Of a DNA stretch of 64,000 bases, positions 33,901-43,176 are shown in pieces (position 1 is the stretch's first letter; every line of letters starts with the position of its first letter). The stretch comes from Patiria miniata (lineage: Eukaryota; Echinodermata; Asteroidea; Valvatida; Asterinidae): assembly GCF_015706575.1 (NCBI RefSeq), contig NW_024037047.1, positions 5,212,632-5,276,631 of the forward strand, given 5' to 3'. The notes under the pieces were generated by a model. The model had not been told where the DNA came from and did not search any database. It was given only the letters and a program-made list of their open reading frames with translations. The translations under genes were made by a program, and so were the position numbers.

Positions 33901-36514
33901 CCAAAAATTGTCCTATTTCACCTCTAATATCCCACCCCAGATTTCATTTACATACCTCATACATTTTGATCAGGCATGCAACTGTAAATTCACCAAAAAA
34001 GAGGAAATTCCTAAAGTCAGAAGACTGTACAGTGATTTTCAATTTTGAATGGCAGAAATGAGAATAAAAAAAAGAGGAAATCAGCTGATCCGAGGAAAAG
34101 TTGCATGCCTGTTTGATACGCAAACGTGTGCAAATGAATCTGGAAATTTCACGAAAAATAGACATCTGAAAAAGGCAGCACTTTCTGATTAGCCTATAAA
34201 GAGGGTGAGTATGCTTCTATGGCAAAAAAAACTACAAACTAGGCCCTAAGCCTAAATGTGACAATCAAAATTTGACAAAGTTCGACACATTTTTGTACAT
34301 GTGGAAGTGTGGCCTTTGTTTACGGAGGTAGGCCTAGTCCAGTAAATTGGCCACATTTATGGGGCTAAATCTATATGACTTGAACGTGGCTACATAGCCA
34401 CGCTTCAGTCTATAGTAAAAACACTCTATTGTTATCCGCAGTTACTAAGACGGAGTGACCGTTCTAGCCGAATTTCGGCTACATTTGACAGAATATTTGC
34501 ATACAAAAATGAGTTGTACAGAAAATCAGCAGAATATTTTTTTGCCAGAATTACGAAGATGAAGGAAAATGAAGAAGATTAGAGAAATATGGCACATTTG
34601 GTTTGAAAAACCTTCATTTTTTTGAAAGATCCTTAATATATACTGCAATATATACTGGGTGATTTGGCAGACTTTCGATTTTCGAAGTGGATTTAGCATA
34701 ATTTTACATGGTAATTACGGTCATCCTGCCATGTAAGACGGTTAGTCGGGTACCCACTGGTGATACTCCTACCATTTTGCGCATGCGGAACTCAGGGTAC
34801 CAGAGTGTCATGCCTGTCTTTGAATTTCTGATATTTGAAAAACGAAGTGGCTATCGTTACGGCAGTCGTCGTTTAGCGCCCTCTACGATACTTTTTTGAT
34901 ACGCACGCAGGTATATAGTTATTTGTTTCCACACATTTTAGCGAGCAGTGCGACAGCTCAGCCGATAGAGGGTAGGATTTTGCACCGCGAGGTTGCGGGT
35001 TCGAATCTCAGTTTTGCACTCGAATTTTTTTCCTTTTCTAACCTGAGGGAGTGAGGCTTTGGAGGATTTTTTTTAAAAGGGAAATAAAGTCCGAATTTCA
35101 TAACGTTCAAATTCACTTTTTTCCTTCTAATTTTATATTTTCTTGTCATGTTTTTATAAAAGTTGCAGTCTACCGTAACGATAGAAAATGGGAAATGCGT
35201 TACGGCTGCCGTAACAATAGCCACTGCGTTTGAAAATATTCGTCATTGTTCGTTGTGACAAAGTTGTCATGGTTGTGCCTAGCCCGACTGCGTCTGGCCG
35301 TACAATACTATCGCAAGCTCTGTAGTACGGCCAGACGCCCAATGCTTCCAAAAAGACTGAATTTTTTGGCCTCTGATGTAGCGATTTTGCTACAGATTTC
35401 GATCGAGATTATCTTTTCATCCAGGACAAAAATTTCCAAAGTTAAGGTTCTAAGTCGTAGAGCAACTCATACCTTTTCGAAAAAATGTTCTTTGGTCTCA
35501 ATATTTTCATCCATCTGGCCAAAAGACGACTTTCAGTCATCATCTTCCACAAATATCGTCCCGAAAATGCTCCCCCATGCGATTTCAAAATGGCGGCCGC
35601 GCTGTAATGTATGCATTATGCGAGCGCGCTTGGGCAAGATAGTGAATATACATCATAGTTTATGACGTTTGTCGGACACTCGGCGCGGCTGGCCATACAA
35701 ACACGAGGTCATGATCTAAATAATGCATATTCATTATCTTGCCCAAGCGCGCTCGCATAATGCATACATTACAGCGCGGCCGCCATTTTGAAATCGCATG
35801 GGGGAGCATTTTCGGGACGATATTTGTGGAAGATGATGACTGAGAGTCGTCTTTTGGCCAGATGGATGAAAATATTGAGACCAAAGAACGTTTTTTCGAA
35901 AAGGTATGAGTTGCTCTACGACTAAGAACCTTAACTTTGGAAATTTTTGTCCTGGATGAAAAGATAATCTCGATCGAAATCTGTAGCAAAATCGCTACAT
36001 CAGCGGCCAAAAAAAATCAGTCTTTTTGGAAGCATTGGGCGTCTGGCCGTACTACAGAGCTTGCGATAGTACTGTACGGCCAGACGCAGTCGGGCTAGGT
36101 TGTGCCGTACTTTACATCAAATTTCTTGGTAATGACAGACTCAACATTCGCGTAAATTCACAGGAAGCCCAACAAGTAATGATTTACCTATGGCAAAATT
36201 ATACATGGTTATATGTAGCGGATCAAAAGATAGAATGCTTTCGCTTGTATCATGCTTGTATTTACCCAAGGGAAGCGCGTGGCGTTGTATGTACAACGCC
36301 ACGTTCACACGGGTCTATGTGTGACTGTGACTGTGTGAGTGAGTTTATCATACTCACCGGGAAGGAGATAGGAAAATACCCTGAAACTCTTCTCGATCTG
36401 TGACACTACCTCCGGATTTTCAGACACCCAATTTTCATACCATTTCCACGTCTGTTTATAGCGTTCAAAAAATACTTCCCAGGTTTTGCAAACCGTACTG
36501 GACGACGCCTCCAT
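21919..36514 (-). CDS. PEX16: PEX16, peroxisomal membrane biogenesis protein, complete ten-exon gene
   Basis: PEX16 is an integral membrane protein that recruits PEX3 and starts peroxisomal membrane assembly from the ER. Coding exons run right to left: 36358-36514, 32929-32964, 31999-32078, 30780-30913, 27091-27314, 26410-26562, 25243-25315, 23957-24076, 23277-23341 and 21919-21980. They total 1104 nt (367 aa plus TAG); human PEX16 is 336 aa. Every junction is GT-AG and every split codon closes. Family landmarks appear in order: FSYLLPG, SNLLVLFHDGILRK, AAAKCWGEAGRWFFIALIQ, a first hydrophobic segment near residues 122-140, IARPLLHL, WGQQSWKPWLLSL, MLLIYLLRSPCYDRY, VPGVRL, and the terminal PLMEYLPIWQSIYFYNWGR. 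The extra length is mainly a polar loop in exon 5. The ATG has a strong context (AAAATGG). Large introns carry a LINE with a nested SINE, fold-back elements and MITEs. The exon model rests on phase plus alignment from memory, not on transcripts. Confidence 0.95.
22236..22767. repeat. TTAA-flanked MITE, family D
   Basis: Terminal AGGGACACTAGGTCCTG is inverted at the right as CAGGACCTAGTGCCCCT, with TTAA at 22236-22239 and 22764-22767. It is a single 532-bp copy in the last intron of PEX16. The shared TTAA-AGGG start resembles family B, but the rest differs. Confidence 0.8.
23003..23211. repeat. Inverted-repeat MITE, AATAAGCCTTTTCGGAG ends
   Basis: Two arms of about 80 bp (23003-23085, 23132-23211) are inverted copies around a 45-bp loop. 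It lies in the last intron pair of PEX16, just 5' (on the plus strand) of exon 9. Confidence 0.8.
23277..23341 (-). CDS. PEX16: PEX16 exon 9
   Basis: The acceptor is TTCTGAAG and the donor ATGA/GTAAGT. It encodes SRLLAVLSSISNTVPGVRLI and M, with residue-for-residue spacing to the human LADHVPGVGLV region. Confidence 0.88.
23957..24076 (-). CDS. PEX16: PEX16 exon 8
   Basis: The acceptor is CTTTTACAG and the donor ACTCG/GTGAGT. It encodes LRLLNTGKRYNHSERTELSN and then RSTMLLIYLLRSPCYDRYT, matching the family ILLLYYLLRSPFYDRF block. Confidence 0.94.
25243..25315 (-). CDS. PEX16: PEX16 exon 7
   Basis: The acceptor is CACTATAG and the donor GGAAG/GTAAGT. It encodes TALLVWGQQSWKPWLLSLAA and DIG, the second conserved hydrophobic region with the WGQxSWKPW signature. 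Confidence 0.95.
26410..26562 (-). CDS. PEX16: PEX16 exon 6
   Basis: The acceptor is TTTTTACAG and the donor CATT/GTATCC. It encodes PNIHQRTWRLP, a Glu/Lys-rich loop and ESLQIARPLLH. The split Leu codon with exon 7 restores the family spacing to WGQ. Confidence 0.92.
27091..27314 (-). CDS. PEX16: PEX16 exon 5
   Basis: The acceptor is ATTTTTAG and the donor GCAG/GTGAGA. It reads LILLLKCKAGVRSQPPLQPL, then a polar loop longer than in human PEX16, then SGRVVRSLDA, the counterpart of human SNRVVRTL. Confidence 0.93.
27920..30030 (-). mobile_element. Non-LTR retrotransposon (LINE) fragment, broken, with nested SINE
   Basis: On the minus strand it has KAFYWSLNSKSGEL and EEIEEFWS, then reverse transcriptase blocks YRSITCLPTMLKLLTGILAG, AWIDYQKADSVPHS and IRRGIL, and after the SINE the catalytic block SHLLYTDDLKMYA. 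The pattern resembles R2/R4-type elements with YRPITCLPTMYKLLT and YMDDLKLYA. Several frame changes and stops show it is dead. Its 3' part is missing. It lies in intron 4 of PEX16. Confidence 0.8.
28145..28523 (-). mobile_element. tRNA-derived SINE nested in a LINE
   Basis: On the minus strand it has a tRNA-like head (CTCGTGGTTAAGGGCACT, box B GGTTCGAGTCCTGG), a body CCCTTGGGCAAGGCACTTTG, and a tail GCGCTATATAAGAACCTG plus (TTA)n. It splits the reverse transcriptase region of the LINE at 27920-30030. Confidence 0.85.
30195..30337. repeat. Palindromic MITE, AACAATTGTTGACTGGTG ends
   Basis: The 143-bp near-perfect inverted repeat is centred near 30266. A diverged half copy lies at about 11935-12020. 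It is in intron 4 of PEX16. Confidence 0.8.
30780..30913 (-). CDS. PEX16: PEX16 exon 4
   Basis: The acceptor is GTTCTCAG and the donor CTCAG/GTCTGT. It encodes TISAQRLMRWLTVIDHTEVF and then AAAKCWGEAGRWFFIALIQ, the most recognisable PEX16 block and the start of the first hydrophobic segment. Confidence 0.95.
30985..31508 (+). repeat. MITE family B, copy 3 (complete)
   Basis: TTAA at 30985-30988 and 31505-31508, ends AGGGAATATAC and CATTCCCT. It is the best reference copy of this 520-bp family and lies in intron 3 of PEX16. Confidence 0.85.
31999..32078 (-). CDS. PEX16: PEX16 exon 3
   Basis: The acceptor is GTATGCAG and the donor ACTCTA/GTAAGT. It encodes FSLSNLLVLFHDGILRKARG and then FTASTL, the conserved loop before the first membrane segment. 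Confidence 0.93.
32503..32845 (-). mobile_element. Fold-back element of 16-bp units, family F1, copy 2
   Basis: The 343-bp element is inverted relative to copy 1, with exact 8-bp duplications GGCTTGAT (32495-32502, 32846-32853). It has the same GGGG-type ends, 16-bp units and unique islands. It lies in intron 2 of PEX16. Confidence 0.85.
32929..32964 (-). CDS. PEX16: PEX16 exon 2, 36-nt micro-exon
   Basis: The acceptor is CTGAACAG and the donor TTGG/GTAAGA. It encodes AVNVDTVVAEL between two split codons. The spliced protein has the same spacing as human PEX16 between FSYLL and the SNLLVL block, which supports this small exon and its acceptor. Confidence 0.85.
34829..35242. repeat. MITE interrupted by a SINE
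   Basis: GTGGCTATCGTTACGGCAG near 34848-34866 is inverted near 35205-35223 (CTGCCGTAACAATAGCCAC). The arms continue outward to TTTGAAAA. The SINE at 34942 lies between. Confidence 0.6.
34942..35165 (+). mobile_element. tRNA-derived SINE
   Basis: The head has an A box (CAGCTCAGCCGATAGAGG) and B box (GGTTCGAATCTC). The 3' limit is uncertain. It is nested inside a MITE with ends at 34829 and 35242. Confidence 0.65.
35280..36097. mobile_element. 818-bp palindromic transposon with 9-bp target duplication
   Basis: The arms 35280-35655 and about 35722-36097 are near-perfect inverted copies with a roughly 65-bp loop. Exact 9-bp repeats GGTTGTGCC flank it (35271-35279, 36098-36106). Each end carries a further hairpin (CGTCTGGCCGTAC inverted within 60 bp). 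A 9-bp duplication fits Mutator-like or fold-back transposons. Mirrored open frames in the arms look incidental. Confidence 0.85.
36358..36514 (-). CDS. PEX16: PEX16 exon 1 (start codon)
   Basis: It encodes MEASSSTVCKTWEVFFERYK and then WYENWVSENPEVVSQIEKSF and RVFSYLLP, the usual PEX16 N-terminus. The donor is CCCG/GTGAGT, leaving one base of a Gly codon. Confidence 0.93.
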
Positions 36515-36830
36515 TTTTGTTTACGGTAGACAGGTAACTGCCAGTAAAAGTTGTAATGTGCGGGATTCTCAATATGCACGTGCAGGGCACAATACTATTA
36601 TGTTTGTAAACATCGGCACCAGCATTGTCGCCAGTTTGGAATCGCTGCCCAGTTTCAGATAAGTTAAATTATATATAATTATTGCTCAAACCTGGTACCG
36701 AAACAGATGGCCAAGCTAAACAGTGAATTTTTTGTCTTAGTGTTGACCTTATACAGAGCCCACGTCTCAAATTATGTCCGGGCCTATATCGTGGTTGCAG
36801 CCAGGACTGAAACAGAGCCGCAGTCTCGTT

Positions 36831-38716
36831 AGCCTTTCACCAAGGCCATCGTGGCTTAAAGGGAATATACAACATTTGCAAACATCGACAAATAAAACTA
36901 CCAGGTTTTTACGAAATACCTCACTAGGATGTTGGTTAATGACAGTCTAAAGCATCCTGTAAAATTATGGCACTTGGTGTGAAGTCATTTTCAAGAAATT
37001 TGTATTTTTGTATAAATTTCCAACGGTGGTCGGCCGAACACTGTTGGAAAAACCTACCTATTTTTCAACTACTGCTCCAAATTTACCTTTTTGTTCAGTC
37101 AAAATTGTGTTTGCTATTGGTTACATCATGGAGCTATAGCTCCATGGTTACATGTTCATGAACGGGTGCAGGCCAGCTAGACTGGTTCCCTGACCTAACA
37201 ATTTTCCGGCATCTATAATTGATCCATTTCATCTTTAGTGGAGTCAGGGAACCAGACTACTTGAACGTTTTTGTTTTTCTTGGCTTTTTCGGCATTTTCG
37301 AACACAAAACTTCAAACATGTCAGTGTAACAATATTTGATCTATTACACTAACCCCTCAAATAGTTCATTTAAAGCAGCGAAAACGCGAAGCGACTGGAG
37401 ATGGAGACCGGCACATGCGAATGGCAAAGCCACGAGGTGTACCGCATGGGCGCGGGCCCTAGGGGACATTCAAGCTGTGTTGCAGTTTGCATCTTTAAGT
37501 GAGGTGACCTCCTGATGGCCTAGGGTGCTATTCTTGTGTGATCTCACGTTTGACCATAGAGCTAACTAAATGATTTGCCCGACTTGATGAGATATAGCAA
37601 CTGCATTAGGCTGAAATAGTGGGAATCGATGCCTCATTTATCGTTATGGCTCATCAGGTTCCCGAGATATCACTTGTTACGTATTTCAATATGGCGTCGG
37701 CGGCCTTCTTGAAAAAAAAGTGCTTTAGAAAAGTTTGCCGTCACTTTTGGGAGGTGTATAGGAGCTATTTTTTTTCTTAAAATTGGTCCAATTTGTCAAA
37801 TTCATCAAGAATAAAAGGTATCCGCAACATGGTCACGGATTCCAGGAAAACGACTCTACTATAAGGGAGACATTTTGAATCATGTGCCTGTTTGTAGAAC
37901 AATGACATTTTATGGGATTGAATTTTGAAAGTGTACTCGAAATGCAAAGCGCGAGTAGGACGTACGATTATTATTAAAGGGACTGTTGCCGACAGAATAT
38001 CCTTTTCTCTGTGCAAGTGCAGTCGCCCTGCAAACAGGACACTGGGAAGGGCTGACGAATTAACGCTCTTGATCTGATTGGATAGATTTTGCCTGACCTG
38101 TCAGTGCGAGTCATCACGACCAGTACGACCCTGCAAGGTTTGAAAGGTTTGAGTCATTCATCACTCTTTTATTCCCATTCATAAATGCGGCGCCCTTTTT
38201 TGGTTGAAAAGCATAACAATGTAGGAACATCACTGTAAAACTGATCTGTTTTGTAAATTTTCAACTCCCGTCAGTTGCTCAGGCTCCGTTTTGAATTCAC
38301 GAAGGGTCGAAATGCATACCATTCGACGCTCAAAATTTGTCCACGTGGTCCGCAATGAAAAAGAAATCACATCCGGTATGGTGTGTATGCATTTCTATGG
38401 CAAACTTTTCGGATACTATTATTTGCGCGCATTGGCTAACCGTGGTCTGCAGCTGCAGCCAGATGCTTTATACATAGGTCATGATAAATTACCCAGAATG
38501 CCATCACCATTTCATTCACAAGATTCTGTGAAGCTCATCTGCCCTTCCCATAGCGCCCTGTTTGCAGGGCGGGGATACGGTTAGTCTTTCGCCCAGGCCA
38601 TCGTGGCTTATGAGCGGCGGAGTTGCGAAGACCCGAAGCGACTGGAGCAAAGATGAAGTCAGCACGCACGGTACGAATGCGGGCAAGTTAAGCCACGATG
38701 GCCTTGGTGAAAGGCT
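36831..38716. repeat. 1.9-kb segment bounded by a perfect 28-bp inverted repeat
   Basis: GCCTTTCACCAAGGCCATCG (continuing TGGCTTAA) at 36832-36859 is exactly inverted at 38688-38715. A third imperfect copy is at 38585-38610. Inside are MITE B copy 4, two related GCGAAGCGACTGGAG segments (37388, 38634) and unrecognised sequence. Confidence 0.6.
36856..37374 (+). repeat. MITE family B, copy 4 (right end replaced)
   Basis: The left TTAA is at 36856-36859. The body matches copy 3 but contains a 27-bp insertion at 37127-37153 with a perfect palindrome. The right end is cut off at about 37374, where GCGAAGCGACTGGAG sequence begins. Confidence 0.8.
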
Positions 38717-38755
38717 AGGGTACGGTACGAGCGAAGTGCAGTGACTTGCATTATC

Positions 38756-38865
38756 CAAAATCATGACTTGCTTAAGACTGTCATTCCCTAACAATCCAGT
38801 AAGGTATTTCGTGATAGTTTGATCATTTCGTTTTTTGATGTTTGCAAATTGTATCTTCCCTTTAA
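38756..38865 (-). repeat. MITE family B, fragment
   Basis: About 110 bp of the left part of family B in inverse orientation, ending in CTTCCCTTTAA. It adjoins sequence that repeats the junction seen at 37375. Confidence 0.7.
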
Positions 38866-39679
38866 ATGTTGACAAGTCACGTTGCCAAATTGTTCCATAT
38901 ACATGTAAATGCTCAAAATTAAGCCTTTAGTAAGTTGCGACAAGCCCTTGGTCAGCTCAGCAAAGTGACTGAGTGTTTGGTTTGTGTTTAGATTTGTATA
39001 TCGCCCATTAGCAGTAGTTTAGGAGTGATTTGAAGCCCACAATTGTGGATTTTCTGTATGAAAGTTTTACATGTGAACATGTTCATGTACATTAATGAAC
39101 ATGCATATATCTTTGCCATTATTCTTGTTACATGCTCAAGATCCTTGCATGTAAGGGCTTTAGGGATTTGTTACTGATAAGTCATTGTTAAGGATTTATA
39201 TGCATTATAGTTTGATTATTAGAAAATTAGTGTGACTAATTTTTATGTGGTATTTTTTTCTTTTGTATTTCAGTCGAACCACAATTGTGACACTATCGGA
39301 CACCATCACACCTCCATTATCGCCATTCGATCGGACACCCTTGTGACACCTCACGTCACGTTACCTCACATTCATACTGTGAGGAGTTTGACAATATCAC
39401 CATATACATAATTGTCACCACAATTGTCACCTCTGTTACAGCAACTTTTCGTCACATGACATAGTAATTACCATCACCTTCCGTCAACCCAGTAATAGTC
39501 AACCAACCTCCGTCACAAAGTTGCAGTTACACATATGACTGTTATTTGTCACCTCTAGCTTCTCCGTCAATTAACTAATTGTAAAAACCGTCAAGTCATC
39601 TGGATCAAGTACTAAAGTCAAATTCTTCGTTTTAAGCCACATCAGTCAGATTATTTGTTTATGTGTTTGATCAACAAGA

Positions 39680-40231
39680 TTAAAGCTTTAGTCCATCATT
39701 TGCAGCCATCCGAAAAAGTAACTGGCGTATTATTGTTGAAAAACATACTTGGTTGAAAGATAGTAAGTGGACTAAACTCCCTGTGAAATTAATCTTTCTG
39801 GCAAGCTATCATTTTGAAGTAATCAACGAAAGAAGGCCTTTCCAACGGTGCGTCTTAAGATGCACCGTAGGAAAATTTAAATTAGTTGTTCGTTTTGTTA
39901 TTCGGCGCAGCGCGCGCAAGCATTGGCACGACGCACAGGCGCGCGCGGTTGCTATAATTCGTCGGATCAGTGCGCGACATCGCGTAATAGCTGCAATTCA
40001 AAACAATTCAAAACATGATTCAGCAACTTTTGATTTGAAATTGAGATCCTAGAATGCTGTTTTTCTCGGAATATACAGCTGAAGCTGAGCTGAAACTTCG
40101 TCAGGTTAGTTGTTCATTATCCTTCATTAGATTTTGAACACTTTTGTTGCTTCAAACCATAATTTAATATAGCTCTATATGCTTCAAGCGAACAAAATGC
40201 ACAAATTACAAATGATAGACTATATCTTTAA
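39680..40231. repeat. TTAA-flanked MITE, family C, copy 2
   Basis: Same ends and body as 1913-2431 with a short extra segment near 40160 (CATAATTTAATATAGCTCT). TTAA is present at both ends. Confidence 0.85.
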
Positions 40232-43170
40232 AGAACAGTTGAACAGTTTTATATGTGCGTGTCTTACGCTAAGCTTTATTGACAGCAGAACAAGCGACGA
40301 TCTGTAGCATAGGCATATAGACTAGATCGGCAGCGTATGTATACGCGCCATAGGGTGTGCACACATGTTCCCGTTCAGCGACGCCATGCTTGCTCAAAAC
40401 CGTCTGCATTCTTTGACGAATTACCATGATTTTTGGATAACTAGACCTCTGAAGGTATCGAATTTAACGATGTTGTGCTATTTAGCAGTCATACTATAGC
40501 TGGGTTGATTTTCTACTGACAAAATAATTTCGATCTTTAGGCCTAATTAATTTTCGGCTCCCCTAGCAACGGGACGCTCCGCTCACAGGCCGTACGTGGC
40601 TTTGTGACTGCATATACGGAGGTAGTCCAGTATTTCAGTCACATATTTATGGGACTTGGGTCTACACTACAGTACCGGACCACAGGCCAGGTAGCTAGGT
40701 TTCATGTCCTCTGTTATTAGAGATCGTAAATGCGTCGTTCTTACTTTGGCTAAGAAAAATATTGACTTTGCTATTTGAAGGATAGGCGAGTACTTTTTGG
40801 CATTGTGTAGTTTAACTTTACGACACCTCTAATTAATATCATAATGTTTACAAATACAGGTGTCAATCATAATTCAAAACCATGCTCTCTTCCCACATAA
40901 TTAAGCAACATGGTATCTAATAGCGAACTACCTGTATGATTCAAAACCCAAGAGGTGATTGATCCCGCTTAGGCCTTAAGTCTCTAAACATAACTGTTAC
41001 TTTTAATTTATTTTGCTCAAAATTTTGATAGCAAGAAATTAATATGAGATTTGAAGGTTTGCATGGTGGAAAGATACTAAGACAAGATAAGTTTGCGGTA
41101 GCACCATGTGAATAAGTCTCTCTTGTGAGTATGTGTGGTTCTGAAAAGAACCGGAGGGACTCTCCGGTTCTTTTCAAGAAATTAAAAGGGTAGAATGATG
41201 GCTGATTTCTTTGTGCATTTATCACAGTTTCTTTGAATTAATTGTTCATTTTGCAAGACGGCACTGCCTACCAAAAAAATTAACATTAAACTAAAATGAA
41301 ATATGAAATTATGATGCGTGCAAAATTAGATGCAGACGGCAACGGGAGTTTTTACATTCAAATTGCATTAACCCTAACCACCTAGGGTGATTTACTATGA
41401 CCTTCTTCGTCCTTGCAAATCCCAACACCATACATCTGTGCACATAAACAGTTGGCATTTGAGATACGCCTTATCTAACGTAAAGCACAATCAGTTTACA
41501 AGTGCAGTACTCATCCTAACAGACTCCACCAAACCCTTGTGTTGGAGTTTTGCTGGTTGGGGATTTTAAATCTGTCCCTCAAAGTTTCTGCTGTTGTGCC
41601 GGCACTCCCTCTGAACATGCAAACGTATACGCATGTGTGTCTTTATCAAGATCATCAATTCATGTTTTAAACCGAGCGAACGAGTAGCTCCAAGGGAAAA
41701 TGCTGGCCGTTGCCACTGACCTGAGTATAAGTCCTACACTCGACAGAATATTTTTTCTTCGTTTTCCAAAAAGTACATGGTTTTGTCCTAAATCCAGTCC
41801 TCCAATTAATTACAGCATAGTTCAACTTTCTCTTTCTTATGTCAACAGGTTCTGCAATGTGTCTCTCAGTCCAGTTGGCCATTGTTGGCAGTTGGAAGGA
41901 GAAAACCATTTATTCAAGTGGACGATCATTGCACGTGGCTCCTCCTTATGTCCTCTAGAATATTTGCTGCAAGTATAAAAAGGGAACTACACCTCAATCC
42001 TGTCTGGCTAGGGAATTGCCTTGCCTTGAAATGATTGCCTGAACAACACTTCTCAGACATTGAATGCAGAATGCCTGTCCAGCGATGGTGATGAAAGTGA
42101 CATTGATCTTTATAGACACAGTGACGTATGCCCCTCTCTACGAGCATGTATCAAAAGTATACATGTACAAGAATTTGTCATAATTGATCAGCCATATTTT
42201 TCAATTAGTTGACTCACACCACCTGTAACTATATCATATAACACATACAATTCTTTTATCAGCATGGTCAAGATGGTAGAGATGTGAACTGTAATTATGA
42301 CTTTCATGAAGGATATTTCTTCGATTTGTATTGAATAGCCAAGTTCCAGTTTTAAAGAGTTTAATTCAGGCCAATGGCAATCCAATCATCTACAAATAGT
42401 TTGTCTAGCTCCGAATGTAAGAGAAAAAAAAATCTTGGTATAAAAGCATTGCAACCCTGCATAATTGATTACCATAATTATGAAATCTTGGGTTCATTTT
42501 GGATTAATGACATAATTCAGTAATCTACAATAGTCTTTCGGCTTCACCTTTGTGGAATTGATAGGAAGTTCAGTGATGCCTTGAAAAATCAATTTGTCCA
42601 CATACATGTATAAACAAGGCATAATTATGGCCAAAGCGTTAAGTTTTGCATAATGCCATACTTTATATACCATAAAACCCTTACAATTTTGAAACTTATG
42701 GCATCAAAATACTTCTCGTTATAGGTTGACGAAGTAATTCAGTCATCTACAAAGAGCACTTTGAGCTCTGCATTTGAGAATGATAATGCCATGAAAAAAA
42801 AGTTGTATTAACACATACAATTGTAATTATTTCCCATAATTATACAATCTTTGGAATTCGAGTTTTAGACAGTTTGTTTAATTTGGATAAACGACATTAT
42901 TCAGTAATCATTCAGCATCACATGGAAAATTGCAGTGATATTCTAGAAAATACTGTGAAAGCATACAACACTGAATATGATAAAGCGTTATTTGCTGCAT
43001 AGTTTCCTACTTAATTAACAAAGCAATAACAATTCTTTTTTGTCATCAAAGACTGTTTAATGACATGTAATTCATTAAATGTCCGGTATGCCTTATGGAT
43101 TTAAACCAGTTATGCCTCAAAAACCAGGTGGTAGACTAGTAATAAAACAGTGCACATACATGTAAGTATA
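40232..43170. other. Intergenic, no gene recognised
   Basis: AT-rich sequence without a repeat or gene that I can name. An acceptor-like site at 41848 is followed by about 55 open codons (VDDHCTW, SSRIFAASIKREL) but has no family match. Confidence 0.55.
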
Positions 43171-43176
43171 CAGTCT

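Noticed and set aside
35246-36010. Two similar open frames of 139 and 116 codons on opposite strands
   Set aside because: They are the same frame read in the two arms of the 818-bp palindrome; no family match and no sign of coding constraint.
38291-38584. 97-codon plus frame as a gene
   Set aside because: No family match, no splice context, and it runs into repeat sequence at 38583.
41848-42030. Possible exon after the acceptor-like site ATGTCAACAG
   Set aside because: About 55 open codons without a recognised domain, partner exon or donor; not enough to call.
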